Positions 14,257 through 25,660 of a stretch of DNA of 64,000 nt are shown piece after piece; positions within the stretch are counted from its first letter, which is position 1; each line of letters opens with the position of its first letter. The notes under the pieces are model-generated. The model was not told the DNA's origin and searched no databases. It saw nothing but the letters and a program-made list of their open reading frames with translations. Location: NCBI GenBank assembly GCA_037954235.1, contig JBBMOA010000016.1, positions 24,650,883-24,714,882 on the forward strand. Reading direction: 5' to 3'. This DNA comes from Aulostomus chinensis (Eukaryota; Chordata; Actinopteri; Syngnathiformes; Aulostomidae). Both the position numbers and the translations under genes were made by a program.

Positions 14257-17200
14257 TGAGTGGTAGAGGCTCACTCACAGTGTAGCATATACAGCGGCAG
14301 CAGATAAATCAAATACAGCAGATGAGACATTGAGCAGAGCGACATCAATCATTCCGCAGGATCAAACACTGTTAAGACCGTAATGAACATCGTCTACACC
14401 GGAGCAAAACTATCCTGCCTCACTAAGAAACCAAACAAATCCAGAAAGTTAACTTAACGCTCCGAAAATCTGAAAAGGGGCATGTCAGCTAAGCTAGTTA
14501 GCGTTTCAGTTAATATGGTGAAAGTCTTTTCCCTGTTTAATTACATTTAACTACTAGATTGTTTATGTGGTAGTAGAAACTCAGTGCCTCTGTTCAAAAC
14601 TTGAATAGTTTGAAATTACAATGACATGTTTAGGGCAGGATACAGGCTGAACAATTCACTCTCTAAACTTAACTTCTCGTATTTATTGCTTCACAAAATG
14701 TACCTGTGACCTGCTGCAGGCCCGCGTTCACTTATTGGTCTGTATATTAAACCAAATATTTATAGGGAAATACATGGTTAAGTTGTGATCAAAGGTTTGA
14801 TATGTAAAAATTGATTTTAAGTTTTAAACCTGGGCTGCAACATTGTTAAAATGGCAGATGTCTGCCTTGGAGAGAGAGGGAGCATCAAAAACTGGTTAGA
14901 ACAGTTGAGCTGAAGCTAAGCTTAGTTAGCGCCTCCCAGGTTGTCTTCGTTCACCAGACATTATCCTGCAACTGCCTCACAAATTATCATTTAATGGTGA
15001 CCTGCACAGAAAGAAAGAAATACGAGCCCACTTGTAATAGCATGAGGAGCAAAAACACAATCAGCAGCTGCGAGAGTGGGCAGGGCCTGAGAGACGCTGA
15101 GTGAAAATTAAGATAAAACGCCATTTTAAATAGTGAGAAAAAAGAACATCAATGAGTGGCTTTCAGTGTTGTTACTGTGGCGAACACCACAATTATATAA
15201 AACACTGAACTGAGTCTGGTCAGTGACTCAGGGGTTACAGAAAGGTGAAGACGGCCTGAACGCTGTTTAAGTCTCTAAATCCTGAATTGTTTACAGGAAG
15301 GAGAATTAGCATGCTCGTGTTTCCACTTCAGCGGAATCCCATTCTCCATTAGCGTCAAAGCTCCCTGAATCACCAACAAGACAATAAAAAGTAAACGTCA
15401 GTGCAATTTTGCACTGAAACAAAGAAAAGTGGCAGATTAATGAAGTGCAGCGGTTATTTTGGATGATCGCAAATCAGCACAGAGGAGCAGGCTGACTGAA
15501 CTGCTACCAAACAACAGTGAGTTTAGCCAGACTGCTCAATTTTGACATTAACACAACAACAACAAAAGAGAATTTTCTGTTTGGAATTATTTAATTCTTC
15601 AAACTATAAGTTAAAATCCCAAAGGAAATAGTAATGTACTTGAATTTCTGCATTTCACTGTACATGCAGAGGACGGTGTGAGTTTGAGGGGGCTTGATCG
15701 CAGGTTCACACGGATAGCAAGCAGCGCTGCTGCAGCCTGCAACAATGAGTCACGGCTGCACTTCAGTCTGCCTCTCAGTAGAGCACGGCCTCTCTCCCCA
15801 TCCAGCCGCAGCTCTTCACAATAGGGCTCAGAACAACCTACCGACTCTCAGCTCCACTATGACCTGGTCCTTGTTCGGAGAGAAATACCTTTGTTGGTAG
15901 CAAAAAAACCACGAGAAAAAAACGAAACCAAAAACAACACTTAATTTAGACGGGAACAGTCAAACATGCCGACAATAGCTGTTATCTGTGTAGGTTCTCA
16001 TTCATCCAGGTCATCGTAGATCGAAGCGAAGTAAAATCTGGTCAACTGGACATAAACTTACGTCCAGTTGACCAGATTTTACTTCGCTTCGAATAGCTGT
16101 TATGTACTCATAACAGATTTACATCATAGCAGATGATGGCTCTCCATATTATAGACACATACTTACATACAGTAAAACCTGGGTGCCTGCAGGGTGATCA
16201 ACTGCTACGATCACGGCAAGTCCTTATTCTGCATGTTTGATTTGCAGCTATTCTAAGCTGGATCCAGACTAATGACTGACAACAATGTTAACAATCTCTG
16301 GTATGCATCTGACTTTCCACATCCTTTGAGCAGCCAGCGTCACTAAGCAGGAATACCGAGAGGCAAAACAATGATGGTTAGTTTAAAAAAAAAAAGAAAA
16401 AAAGAAGGTCTCTGACGCATTAATGAGCTCAATTACGTCAACAACAGGGAGCAGGTCAGATAATTGATAAAGAAAACACCACCGGAGTCAGAGCGCCAAT
16501 GAAAGAACAAGTAAATCCTGTGAGGAATGTTTTAAAAAAAAGGTTTTATTTACTTTTACACAATGTGACAGTAAAAAAGAGTGAACCGTGCATGTAGTAA
16601 AGCCCAGGTTAGTTCTGGGGGATCAGAGAAGATACTAAAGGGACGAGTAAAGGCTCAGGAAAAATACTGCATATGGAAAATGATCACTGTTTGAACAGGG
16701 CCAGACTGTGTGGCTCCCAAAATAACTAACTCTGGTTTAAGTGGCTACGGTCCAAATATCAGTCAGGACAACTGCCTCGGGGCACTGAAACGATCTCACA
16801 TGAACTGGATGACCAAATGTAGAAAATCTAGTAATTGCAGAGCTACTTTACTCCATTAACCGTTTCTCAACGTTTAACTGAAAGGATTAAATATTTCTGC
16901 ATCAACTGAAGAATATTTCGACAAAGTCAACGGCACAGTAAAACTTTTGGCAAGATTTCCTCAGCAGATAAACCTTCCAGGCAAAGCCAGGCCTTGAAAT
17001 CCTTCCTGGTCCGACACACAATGACAAACTCCATGAAGAGACGCACGAAACAGTTCAGCACATGTCATAAACGGAGGAGATGGAACTGTACATCTGCGTC
17101 GATTGAGAACTCGCGTTCACTTCCTTAAAGAAGTGCTGGCTTGGCATTCCACGGTGCCACAGATAGAGAAGAGTGCAGCTCTGTGAATCTCTGGCTCGCC

Positions 17201-18719
17201 ATCTCCCCTCCATCAAACATTAACCTTGGGAGGAATGCAATGAGTCAACTCGGGCCATAAAGAGACACAGGAAGCATTTAATTCCAGGCCTCACACTGAC
17301 TGCATTATTGGGCTGCTGGATAAGGGCTCCTTAGTATGTCAGAGAAGGAGACACGTAGAACGGGACGTCCATCTAGAGCGCAGGGCTTTTCAGAGACAGG
17401 AAACGGAGTTAGGAGAGATAGGCTAATGGCTCGGGAGGACAATGCACCAGACAAAACGCTGGTAGGTCAAGGTAAGAAAATGCCGCTTTGGCATTTTAGT
17501 CAGTCCTAATAGGGATCAATTTTCTGCAGTGACCAACTTAGCAAAGACGAGGACAAAACGACACAACTTAATTGAATGCCAACACATGAACGCATATTTA
17601 ACCGACTTATTTGAGCTCTTCTCAACACGAGAATATTTAAGATGCCCCACTGAAAAAAGATGCACACTTTAAATCCTCTCTCTGACGACACCAACTGCCA
17701 GAGAAACAGCCAAATTGTGTTGAGCTGCAGGACAAATTTTCTTAAAACATCAGCGTCGAATACCGGCATCCAAAAACAGGAGCAAATCACAACCACCCAT
17801 CACATTGATCTCTATTCCAGCAGCTCATAACCGGACTGTATTTCAAAGGACTTCCAACATCTGAGATTTGTGAGTTCCAGACATGTTTCCTTCCAGACTT
17901 GTTTAGCATCACTGACATGGATGTCCACAACACAATGAGGCCCTTTAATGAAGACAGAGAGAACACAGATTGAAATCCTGCATGACAAGACTGAGCTCAC
18001 TCCATGTGTAAAAGACATTCTGCAGATACTTGTACAGCCTCGGGGCTTAGACACACAAACAAAATGGTCACGCACGCTGGCTCACTGGTTGCCGTCGGGA
18101 CCGTAGAGGGAAAAGCTGCTGGTGTAAATCCCGTATTTACAATGCAAACTACCTCCCTTTCAATGAACGCTGGGTTTACGCTCACTACACAAACTCATGA
18201 GCTCCATGATGGCCGACCTGATAACCAGCCAAGTACATTCCAAACATGCCATTAGACTGGCAGCAGCAGAATAAGAGCAGCCGAACAACAGAAGCAGGAC
18301 AGGTGCTGCTGAGTGACACAATTACTGCGAAGTAGGCAGCACATGTAACACCCAAGTAGGAGCAACCCCAGCTGGATGACCTCTTCAGTCTTTAGGCCCC
18401 TAAGTTTGTAGGTTTGATGCAAAACTAACTTTTCCTGATTTGTCACAAAGCTCGTCAGGTCTCAAAAACACGACATTGTTACAGTAAAAAAATATTGCCG
18501 TTTTAATTTTTTCTTCTGTCTGCTGGTTTTCTGATGGTTAGTAAAGGTGGCAAAAATGGATAAAATGCTCTTTGATGGTAAATGCAATACATTTTAGTCG
18601 TCTTATGCGTCTTTACTCCTTGTTCGTCTCCCTAATCTTACATAGTACATACCAGCTCACCCTGCCAAGCTGTCCGGGTCACAGCTCCACCCCCTTTACC
18701 ACACGCCACACGCCACACG

Positions 18720-18757
<38 letters not shown>

Positions 18758-21700
18758 ATATTGAGCCTTTCAGTGTGAAAAATTACAATGCAAGAAAAAA
18801 TGTCTGTTTAACTGAATAATATGATAATTAAGCTACAAATGCAGCTCCAGATCAAATTTGTCTTTTCACTATAAACTCTCGGTAAACACTGGCTTCAATT
18901 TCGCAGGAACCCAGTTCACGTCTTTCAAAGTCTTGTTCCCAGCGAATGCTGCTTGAAATGCAAATCTCTACTCGTGTGAGGCTGAGACACTATTCTTACA
19001 TCCTCCTGAAGAATTCTCAGCAGCTACTCAGCCAGCTCCGGTCTCTCATCCAGCTGTCCGATAACCACCCACTCAGCGCCAGACAGGAAACAAGACTGGT
19101 TTCCATCGCCACATTCTGACAACGAGATCACCTGCAAAATTGGTAAACAGGGATCAAGTACATGGATCACGCCATCATCTGACTGGCTGTGGGCCTCGAA
19201 CCAACTGCTACGTGTATTGCACTGCTCTGGAGATTATCTCCTCAAACGTCGACATTTCACACTGATCTATTCAGGTTGTGCTGCTCCAAGTATTATTATC
19301 TGCGTTATCTGGAAGGAGCAGCACTGCATCTTTTACCCCGACACATAAAACACAAGCGAAAGCCTTCTACTGCTACAGAATGCCGGGACAACCATTCACC
19401 TCTTTCTCAAACTGCTTGCATTTTCATCACGACTTCCACTTGAGCTTCACTTCACACTCCACCGTCACACTTCTCATGTCAGCATGACACTGCAGCGCTA
19501 CTTTAAAGGGGGCACAAACAACAAACAGTATGTCGGACCACTTCAGGACAAGGGTTTCCCCTTCCAGAGTTGCTGCATTTACACTTTTACATGAGTCTCA
19601 TGGCCATAACACACCCACCCAAACCCACACCCACCATCTTCCCTGACATATAGGCTGTGGGCCTGCAAGGTGTGACAGAGGCACAATCACACAGAAAACA
19701 AGAGGCATGAATGTCCCTCCGCCAGCCGTCAGGTGTGGCTGATGTCACTCACTGTCATCCCCTCTTCTAGCTACCTGCTAGCCAACTGTCCTCTGACCCC
19801 TCAGGAGAGCCGAAGACACAGTCATGACAGCTGGTCACGAGTTGCTCCTACAAACTGTGACCTGTCGCCATAAAGTGGAGTGTTGCAGCTTCTAAGCTTG
19901 CGTACATTCATTTATTTTCTGGTGTTCCGGCTCCAAGTAATTCTAAACAGTTTCATCCGAACATCAGTGGTGGAAAGTAGCAAAACAGTTTTAATCAGGA
20001 CTGAATCTTTACCTTCTAGGGGACGTTCACTTCATTTCACGTCACATTTTCTCTCACGCAGGGGCAGATATTTCACAGTTCCACTCAGAGCAGCTCGCTG
20101 GCCAGTGGTTTAACCTGAGGTCAGCTGGGCTGTCACAGACCACACAACTAATACAACTCGGAACGCCACAGCCTCTTACACGCAGTCTCTTTATGGCTCC
20201 ACAGTGTTTGAGGAATGGTGTGCTGGGAAGCAGAAAATTCCCTTTCAATGCTCAGTTAGCACAATTTTGTCCTTCATCCAGGACCTGATTGAGAGAGAGA
20301 GAGAAAAAAAATCCCTCTCAACTGTAAAGGTGTACTTGACTTCTGTTTCTGCTTACCTGGTCAGACTTAACACCGAACCAGTGGCCCAGCACCACCTGGT
20401 CTGTCAGTGGGCTCCTTGCAGTACCTGACCTACAATACACTTTGGCCTCCATGATGTTTTATCCTGATATCTTTTTAAAAACGGAAGCTAGTTGTTGCGT
20501 TCATTTGATAAAATCATGATCGTGATCATGCCATCAACAACAATCCTGATTTGAGCTCATTCTGAATGATGCTGCATCAGCTGTAAAATAAGGTAGAGAT
20601 TCCTGAGGCCGGTGCAGTGACACAAGCGTGGCTACATGGAGGGGCGTGTCCAATAGCGAGACATCTCACTTTTGACAACCAGAGAACCAAGTTAACACGG
20701 ATGACCTAAAGATTAGATACAACCCAGAGCTACGGAAGCAGACACAATGTGCACATGCAGTTCATCGCTTGAGTGAAGTGATAAAAACACGGTTGAGCAT
20801 CACAAGCAGAGCCGGCAGTAGTGACGCAGCAGACCCTCAACCCCGCAGTGGTAGAACCAAGCCAGCTGGTGTGCGGCTCAGGACCACCTCATGTTCTCGA
20901 CCCTTCTGGCTTGTCAGCAATGTCACACGGGGCTATGACCTCACAAGCTTTAGGCGGCTGTGTCACTTCTTCTTTCTGACGTCTTGATGAGTCGTTTCAC
21001 TTTGGGAACACGTGTGATGCACGCTATCCCTCTGCACTAGGAGACGCCAGGCTTTCCTGTAGACATCGATACCTCTAGACAGCCGGGGGGGAATAAACAT
21101 CATTTTTTTACATAACAGAATAAAGTAGAAGGAAGGTCAATATTAAAATCATTTGACAGCCTACACCATTTTACATTACTGTCAATAAACACTACGATTC
21201 AGGAATTCATCAGCACAAACTGTTAATGCAGTATGACACCTTGTATAAAAGTATAAATATACAAAGACAGAAACCTCTAGTTACATCAGAAGTTGACAGA
21301 CACTGCCTACACAACAGTAAACGCACAAAACTAACAGACTTCAGATTTAAAGCAGAAAAGAAAGTCAAGAAACAGCCCGAACATGATTGCATCACAACAC
21401 TGCACTAAGACGGCAGCAATTTGATCATTTGAGTACGTAACTGTATTACTGGCAACCTCAGACTCACTGTAAAAATGGATGGCAAGTTAGCAACACAAGC
21501 AGGCAGCGGCCCCCCACTCCCACGGATGAAGGCTTCAACTGTGACCGAAGGGAGAAGAGGGGCCGGCGGGTCTGCTCTGCCGGCCGAGAGCGGCTCTATG
21601 AGCCGAGTGAGTCCAACGGGGACAGCTGACCAGATAGAAAACACAAACCCTTTTCCACTACTCGCTTTTTAATCCTGTCACACTATACTTGACAAGTACT

Positions 21701-24246
21701 GCAATGACTACTTGTGGTGGCTCTTGCGACAAATACTGCAGGCTGGGTTTTCTATATCCTGCTTCCGGGAGAATGGATGTGAATAGTTGTAGTTTTAATA
21801 TTCACAACTCCTAGTATTTCTGTGTAAATATCTAAGAGCTACAATATTGACAAAAAAGAACGTGTATTCCTTGTGGGGAAGCATGCAGCCTGCTTTTTTT
21901 GTACTTTCCCAATCTGAGGCACACACACACTGAGAAGGCAAACAAAAATAACTGCAGCTTGGGGGTGGACGAAGTATCGACTGAGGAATGACGGTGACAC
22001 CCATTTCTGAATGCCAGGGCTATGCATGTGTATGTTTTCACTTGGCTCTGGCCTCCTTATCCCTGTACTACAGAGCAAAATATGCCCCTGGCTTTGTTGT
22101 TAGTCAAAGTAACATGAGACCGCAGTAGTACGTCACCTCACCACGGCAGCAGGCTCGTTTGAGGCTTGGCCATAGTTAACCGCAGTTACATCTGACTAAT
22201 TAGACAAGTCACATTATATTGTTCAAGTTAAGAAGGATTTCCTTTAGAAATGAGATGGAGATTTACACCCATCCACTGAAGACAAATGGTTTCCGTCTGC
22301 ACCCACATGGAGACCCTGCGTCACCTTCAACCTTCTCCCGGTGTCAAATTATGACTGCGGAGCGATACCGCCAGCAAGGAGATACACCATGGACCAGGGA
22401 TTTCCCCACAACTGGAAGGCTGGGGAAGCACATGAGCTCTGCCTGGTCCGTACAGGACGACCTCAGCCACGGGGCCTGATGAGGATCTCTGCTGATCAGG
22501 GCGGATAATGCGACAATCTTAGAGCAGCATTTGCGCAAACTAACAGTAAATGTGTCAATGCTGCTATTGAGGTGCCAAGGATAAGTCACCTAGTTGGGAT
22601 TCTAGGAAAGGATCCAAGTGAGGCAAAGAGATGTAGGCTGCTGAACGACAGCTATGAAATTAGCAGAGTGCACAACTGTATCTGCAATTACTGGTGTATT
22701 CATCAGCTATGATTTATGAATCAATGTCGCTCTTCAGCGCCAACTAAACAGACAACAACCACAAAGAATCGCTTATCTGACTAACACCAAGATAGCAACG
22801 ACAGCTACAACCTTTCACCGATGCTCGTAGGCACATCAACTTAACCGAGTCAATCGATTGACCATCAGTGACCATTCAGCTGGAGTCTAATCATGACAGG
22901 CAGCAGCCGCGGCCTTACACAGGCGAGTACACGGGCATGTACGGTGGGTGAGGAGTGGCTCCGAGCAGGACTTAACAGGCTGGCTGGGTGACATTCCTAC
23001 CAGCTCTGGGGTCTGTCTACCTCCCAAACACTGACAGAAGTCATGCTTCAAGTCCCCCACTCCAGGTCTTTACAGTCAATAAGGGAAAAAAAACAAAGGG
23101 AAGAAGATTATTAACAAGGCTGTGACATCACTTCAGGGACATTTTAACTTTTTTAATCATGAACGATAATCTTACTACAACACAGGAGTGTGATGACAAA
23201 CAGCATGTCGCTAACAGGACGGAAGGCACCACAACGAACATACTGCAGATGCAGGATGGGGGTCGTCCACAGAGGCTCTTAGCCAACTGGAACTTTTCAT
23301 TATTCATACACGTCTATTTACGCACATTTGAATGACTTTCCATCTTTCCTGCCTCGCTTCTGTCCCTTCAGTGCAAGCACAACCGCCCATATCTTGTTCA
23401 GATAAGAGCGCTGTACATACCGCAAGGATAAGGCCGCTAATTGAAATGTGACTGAAACACATGGCCTACAGCAGTTTTCAAATTGCAGGACGGCAAAGAT
23501 TTGTTCAAGGCAAACTGTGTCGAAACACTACTTTAAAATAAATATTATGGCGTTGCAGAGATGTCCTGCCCACACGTCAGACTTTTAAAACATCTTTCTT
23601 TGATCCAGATCTCCAGAAAAATCCCACCATCGACAACAAAGAAAACAATAATAATGATCAACAGGTTAATATTTCCTCAATTATTGTAAAAGATTTTGAA
23701 GTTGTAATATCAGTTGAAGTAATTAAAATTACATTTTTTCTTAAATTCAGCAATCCTACAACAACAAACACTCGGTTGCAGAGGAACCAATGTGGAATGT
23801 TTAAGTTTCCCAGGCTGATAAACTGAAGAATAATTCTGCACCATGGTGATTAAAATGATTATCATAAGTGAAGCTGCAGAACTTTCACATTATGTCCAAA
23901 ACTCTGACCAGCCTGAGAGTTAAGCTAACAAACAAAAACCGAAATGTAAAATTGAGTGAGGAGTATTTTGCCGCCATAAACAAACCACCCAATAAGCCAT
24001 TTAGCCACCTCTCTGTGCTTTGCCTCAATTACTGCTGCAGCCTCGTTGATAAGCTCGCTTCATGACAGCAGACAGGAAGCTGAATACGCCGCCAGATGGA
24101 GGGAGCTGCGTGAGCTGAGTCAAAACCCCACTACAATGATCAGCATATCCGTGTCGAATGTAGAAACAATACTGTGTCTTCCTTTCGGCTCTTTGTTCAC
24201 TGACTTTAATCAGTAGATAAAGGCAAGTGAGCTGTCAAATCCTAGC

Positions 24247-24277
<31 letters not shown>

Positions 24278-25453
24278 TAGGTCAAAATATGTAATAGTTC
24301 CAACATTAGAGCATGAACACTCAAATTAACTAGAACGATGTCAGCTCTCATTTACTGAATGGTCCTGGATGAGGTTTCATTAGTCGTTCCACGCAGATTC
24401 CATCTCGTGAATCGGTCTTAAAGTCATGGTGAGAAAACACAAAAGCAGTGGCACACTAAAACACCACAAACACAAAGAAAAACTTGTTAACAGGAGATTT
24501 TGGTTTGGACCCGAAAAAAAAACCAAATACAAGCAGAGCATTTCATATTTTTGATCATCACGTCTGATTAAACTATTACAGTTTCGGAATCAAAGGCAGC
24601 ATTTAGATATTTAATCCTCAGGAGTGGCAATGACATGGCAATCAACAATTATATCTATCTATCTATATCTATCTATATCTATCTATATAAGTATCTGTTG
24701 ACTATCTCAAGTGGTGCGTACTATCACCAGCAGGCTCATCTTGAGAGCTCAGATCTCTTCGGATTAGAAACAGTTCCTCCAATTCATTCAGTGTGTTATT
24801 CTGGATCTGTGATTACATGCAACAGAGCTTTACATGCATCAACTAAGCCAGTTAGCTCCTGCGTGTGTTTCAATACGTTTTTGGACAAGCTCACTTCTCT
24901 ACTGGCTTTGCTAGTAAATGTAACATTTAGCATTCACTGAGACGTGAAATGGACTTAAACTCTCCAACACGCAAGTAAACACTTTAAGCCACCGTGTCCA
25001 CACAGAGAGCAGGCAAACAAGTTCAGTTCGAGTGAGGAGGTCGCCAAAACCCGTCGTTCAGTCGGATCATGGGGGGCGCTGCAGCGCCTTTAGCTCCTGA
25101 GCTAAAGCTAACAAGCTAGCCTAGCAACGAGAACAATCACACACAGAAACTCACAACCAGTTCCCGGAGAGGAATAACGCCTCGCCTCGACACTGCCACT
25201 CATATACGACCGTGTAGGTACAAAATGTGGTAATTTTCACCTGTAATTCTGCCCGCTCCACTTCCCATTGTGCCCTCTCTACTTCGAAACGGGCCCATTC
25301 GTGCTGCAGGAAGTGTAAAATCCCCGGGATACTGTACTGCGCCCTCGCCGCCTCCCCAGCGTCGCCATCAGGTAGCGGTCCTTTAGCGCCGCCGGGTAAA
25401 ACCGAGTTGTTATTGTTGTTGAAGAACACACCGGGCCCCGCCTGTTCGTCCAT
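29..25453 (-). CDS. strn: Striatin, STRIPAK/PP2A scaffold (3' end off the left edge)
   Basis: Striatin is the B''' regulatory subunit of PP2A and the scaffold of the STRIPAK kinase-phosphatase complexes; it also binds caveolin and calmodulin. The start ATG is at 25453 (protein begins MDEQAGPGVFF, then a short Asn run). The first exon carries the caveolin-binding motif FLQHEWARF and the start of the coiled coil. Later exons encode GERKGQENLKKDLVRRIKM (coiled coil), WKQGRQLLRQYLQEVGYTD (calmodulin-binding region), the acidic FSDEDEEEDSEGKD segment, LKEQYRKERKGKKGVK, and then WD40 blades such as SCSADGTVRLWD and MSSTGEQCFSGGVDG. Wording matches STRN better than STRN3 or STRN4 (start MDEQAGPGVFF; TFPPTSGKSFIMG; SELGLGELAGLTVANEADSL). 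About 718 residues are present; the human protein is about 780, so only the last WD40 segment (about 57-60 residues) is missing beyond position 1. Confidence 0.95.
5474..5521 (+). repeat. (TAC)n trinucleotide repeat in a strn intron
   Basis: About 16 uninterrupted TAC units between the exons at 4946-4836 and 6031-5869. Confidence 0.9.
9035..9070 (+). repeat. (GT)n microsatellite in a strn intron
   Basis: An uninterrupted 36-base GT run. Confidence 0.9.
9679..9895 (+). mobile_element. tRNA-derived SINE
   Basis: Starts with a tRNA-like head (GGCGTGGCTCAGCAGCAGAG as box A, GGTTTGATCC at 9729-9738 as box B). A core with TCCTTGAGCAAGATACTGAA and ATTGCTCCTGATGAGCAGGT and a tail with GTAAAGCACTTTGAGG follow. 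The structure fits the tRNA-headed V-SINE-like families of fish; the exact family was not determined. It lies in a strn intron, antisense to the gene. Confidence 0.75.
10017..10373 (+). repeat. Dispersed fish repeat beginning with a CATC run
   Basis: Starts CATCCATCCATCCATTTTCT, continues with GCTTATCCTGTTGAGGGTGG, ACCCTGGACGGGTCACCAGT, TTTGGACTGTGGAGGAAGCC and AGAACCCACACAGGAACAGG, and ends CCACCGTGCTGCCCCC. I recognise this text from many fish genomes as a common dispersed repeat, but I do not know its class. It lies in a strn intron. Confidence 0.65.
13609..13658 (+). repeat. (GT)n microsatellite next to a strn exon
   Basis: A 50-base GT run about 33 bases beyond the donor of the strn coiled-coil exon (13795-13692); on the transcript strand it reads (CA)n. 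Confidence 0.9.
14222..14250 (+). repeat. (CA)n microsatellite in strn intron 1
   Basis: A 29-base CA run. Confidence 0.9.
15986..16091. mobile_element. Short inserted element with a 31 bp perfect hairpin
   Basis: Arms 16021-16051 and 16062-16092 are exact reverse complements around a 10-base loop. The 106 bp insert is flanked by a 12 bp direct repeat AATAGCTGTTAT (15974-15985 and 16092-16103), read as a target-site duplication. The start (TAGGTTCTCATTCATCCAGG) is text I recall from dispersed fish repeats. Class unknown; lies in strn intron 1. Confidence 0.65.
18720..18755 (+). repeat. (CA)n microsatellite in strn intron 1
   Basis: A CA run of about 36 bases, preceded by three copies of CACACGC. 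Confidence 0.9.
20150..20425 (+). mobile_element. DIRS-type retrotransposon fragment (tyrosine recombinase N-terminus)
   Basis: One frame reads TQSLYGSTVFEEWCAGKQK, then CSVSTILSFIQDLI, then SLSTVKVYLTSVSAYLV and HHLVCQW. These match the N-terminal part of the recombinase of fish DIRS elements (SLY..KW..F..WC, PVS..L.FLQ.LL, S.STLKVY..AISA). No catalytic part follows, so it is a fragment. It lies in strn intron 1. Confidence 0.65.
24249..24274 (+). repeat. (GT)n microsatellite in strn intron 1
   Basis: A 26-base GT run. Confidence 0.85.
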
Positions 25454-25660
25454 GGCCGGGCTCGGTGAAAAGGTTGGTCCGTGTTCTCACTGGATCTGTG
25501 TGCTAAATACAGACGGCAAGGTGGAAGGTTGTCGACGGCGGTCCGTCTCCTCTAGTCCGAGGAATGGACTCACTTTCTGACAGCTAGCTGTCATTGAATG
25601 ACGTCAGCGAGAATGGACCCGCCCACAGCATGTATGTTTGGGGGGCTCGATTCATTCAGC
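25454..25660 (-). promoter_or_regulatory. strn: strn promoter / 5' UTR region with a perfect CRE
   Basis: Upstream (higher coordinates) of the strn ATG the sequence is CpG-rich relative to the flanking introns. It contains the palindromic cAMP-response element TGACGTCA at 25599-25606, about 150 bp before the ATG. No TATA box is evident, which fits a CpG-type housekeeping promoter. The transcription start is not defined from sequence. Confidence 0.5.

Larger units (their letters stand above)
13796..25240 (-). other. strn intron 1 (11.4 kb)
   Basis: A single intron between the first coding exon and the coiled-coil exon. I see no coding exon in it on either strand. It contains (CA)n at 14222-14250 and 18720-18755, (GT)n at 24249-24274, a TATC-type run near 24651-24689, a short hairpin insertion at 15986-16091, and a DIRS-type recombinase fragment near 20150-20425. 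The rest is AT-rich unique-looking sequence; short ORFs in it have no recognisable motif. Long first introns often carry enhancers, but the sequence alone does not show one here. Confidence 0.7.
29..25453 (-). other. strn: Exon map and intron content of strn
   Basis: Coding exons in transcript order: 25453-25241, 13795-13692, 11038-10965, 8588-8510, 7771-7671, 6725-6677 (tentative), 6550-6415, 6031-5869, 4946-4836, 3318-3175, 3057-2921, 2252-2077, 1828-1781, 1703-1582, 1495-1328, 1030-890, 217-29. All junctions have GT donors and AG acceptors and keep phase; the last exon ends in phase 1 as expected for continuation off the edge. The tentative 49-base exon is needed for phase but does not resemble human striatin. 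The acceptor of the 217-29 exon is placed so that it reads PPCQINKVLSHP. Introns at 218-889, 1829-2076, 2253-2920, 3319-4835, 4947-5868, 6726-7670, 7772-8509 and 11039-13691 hold no gene that I can see. Intron 8589-10964 carries a SINE and another dispersed repeat, listed separately. Confidence 0.85.
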
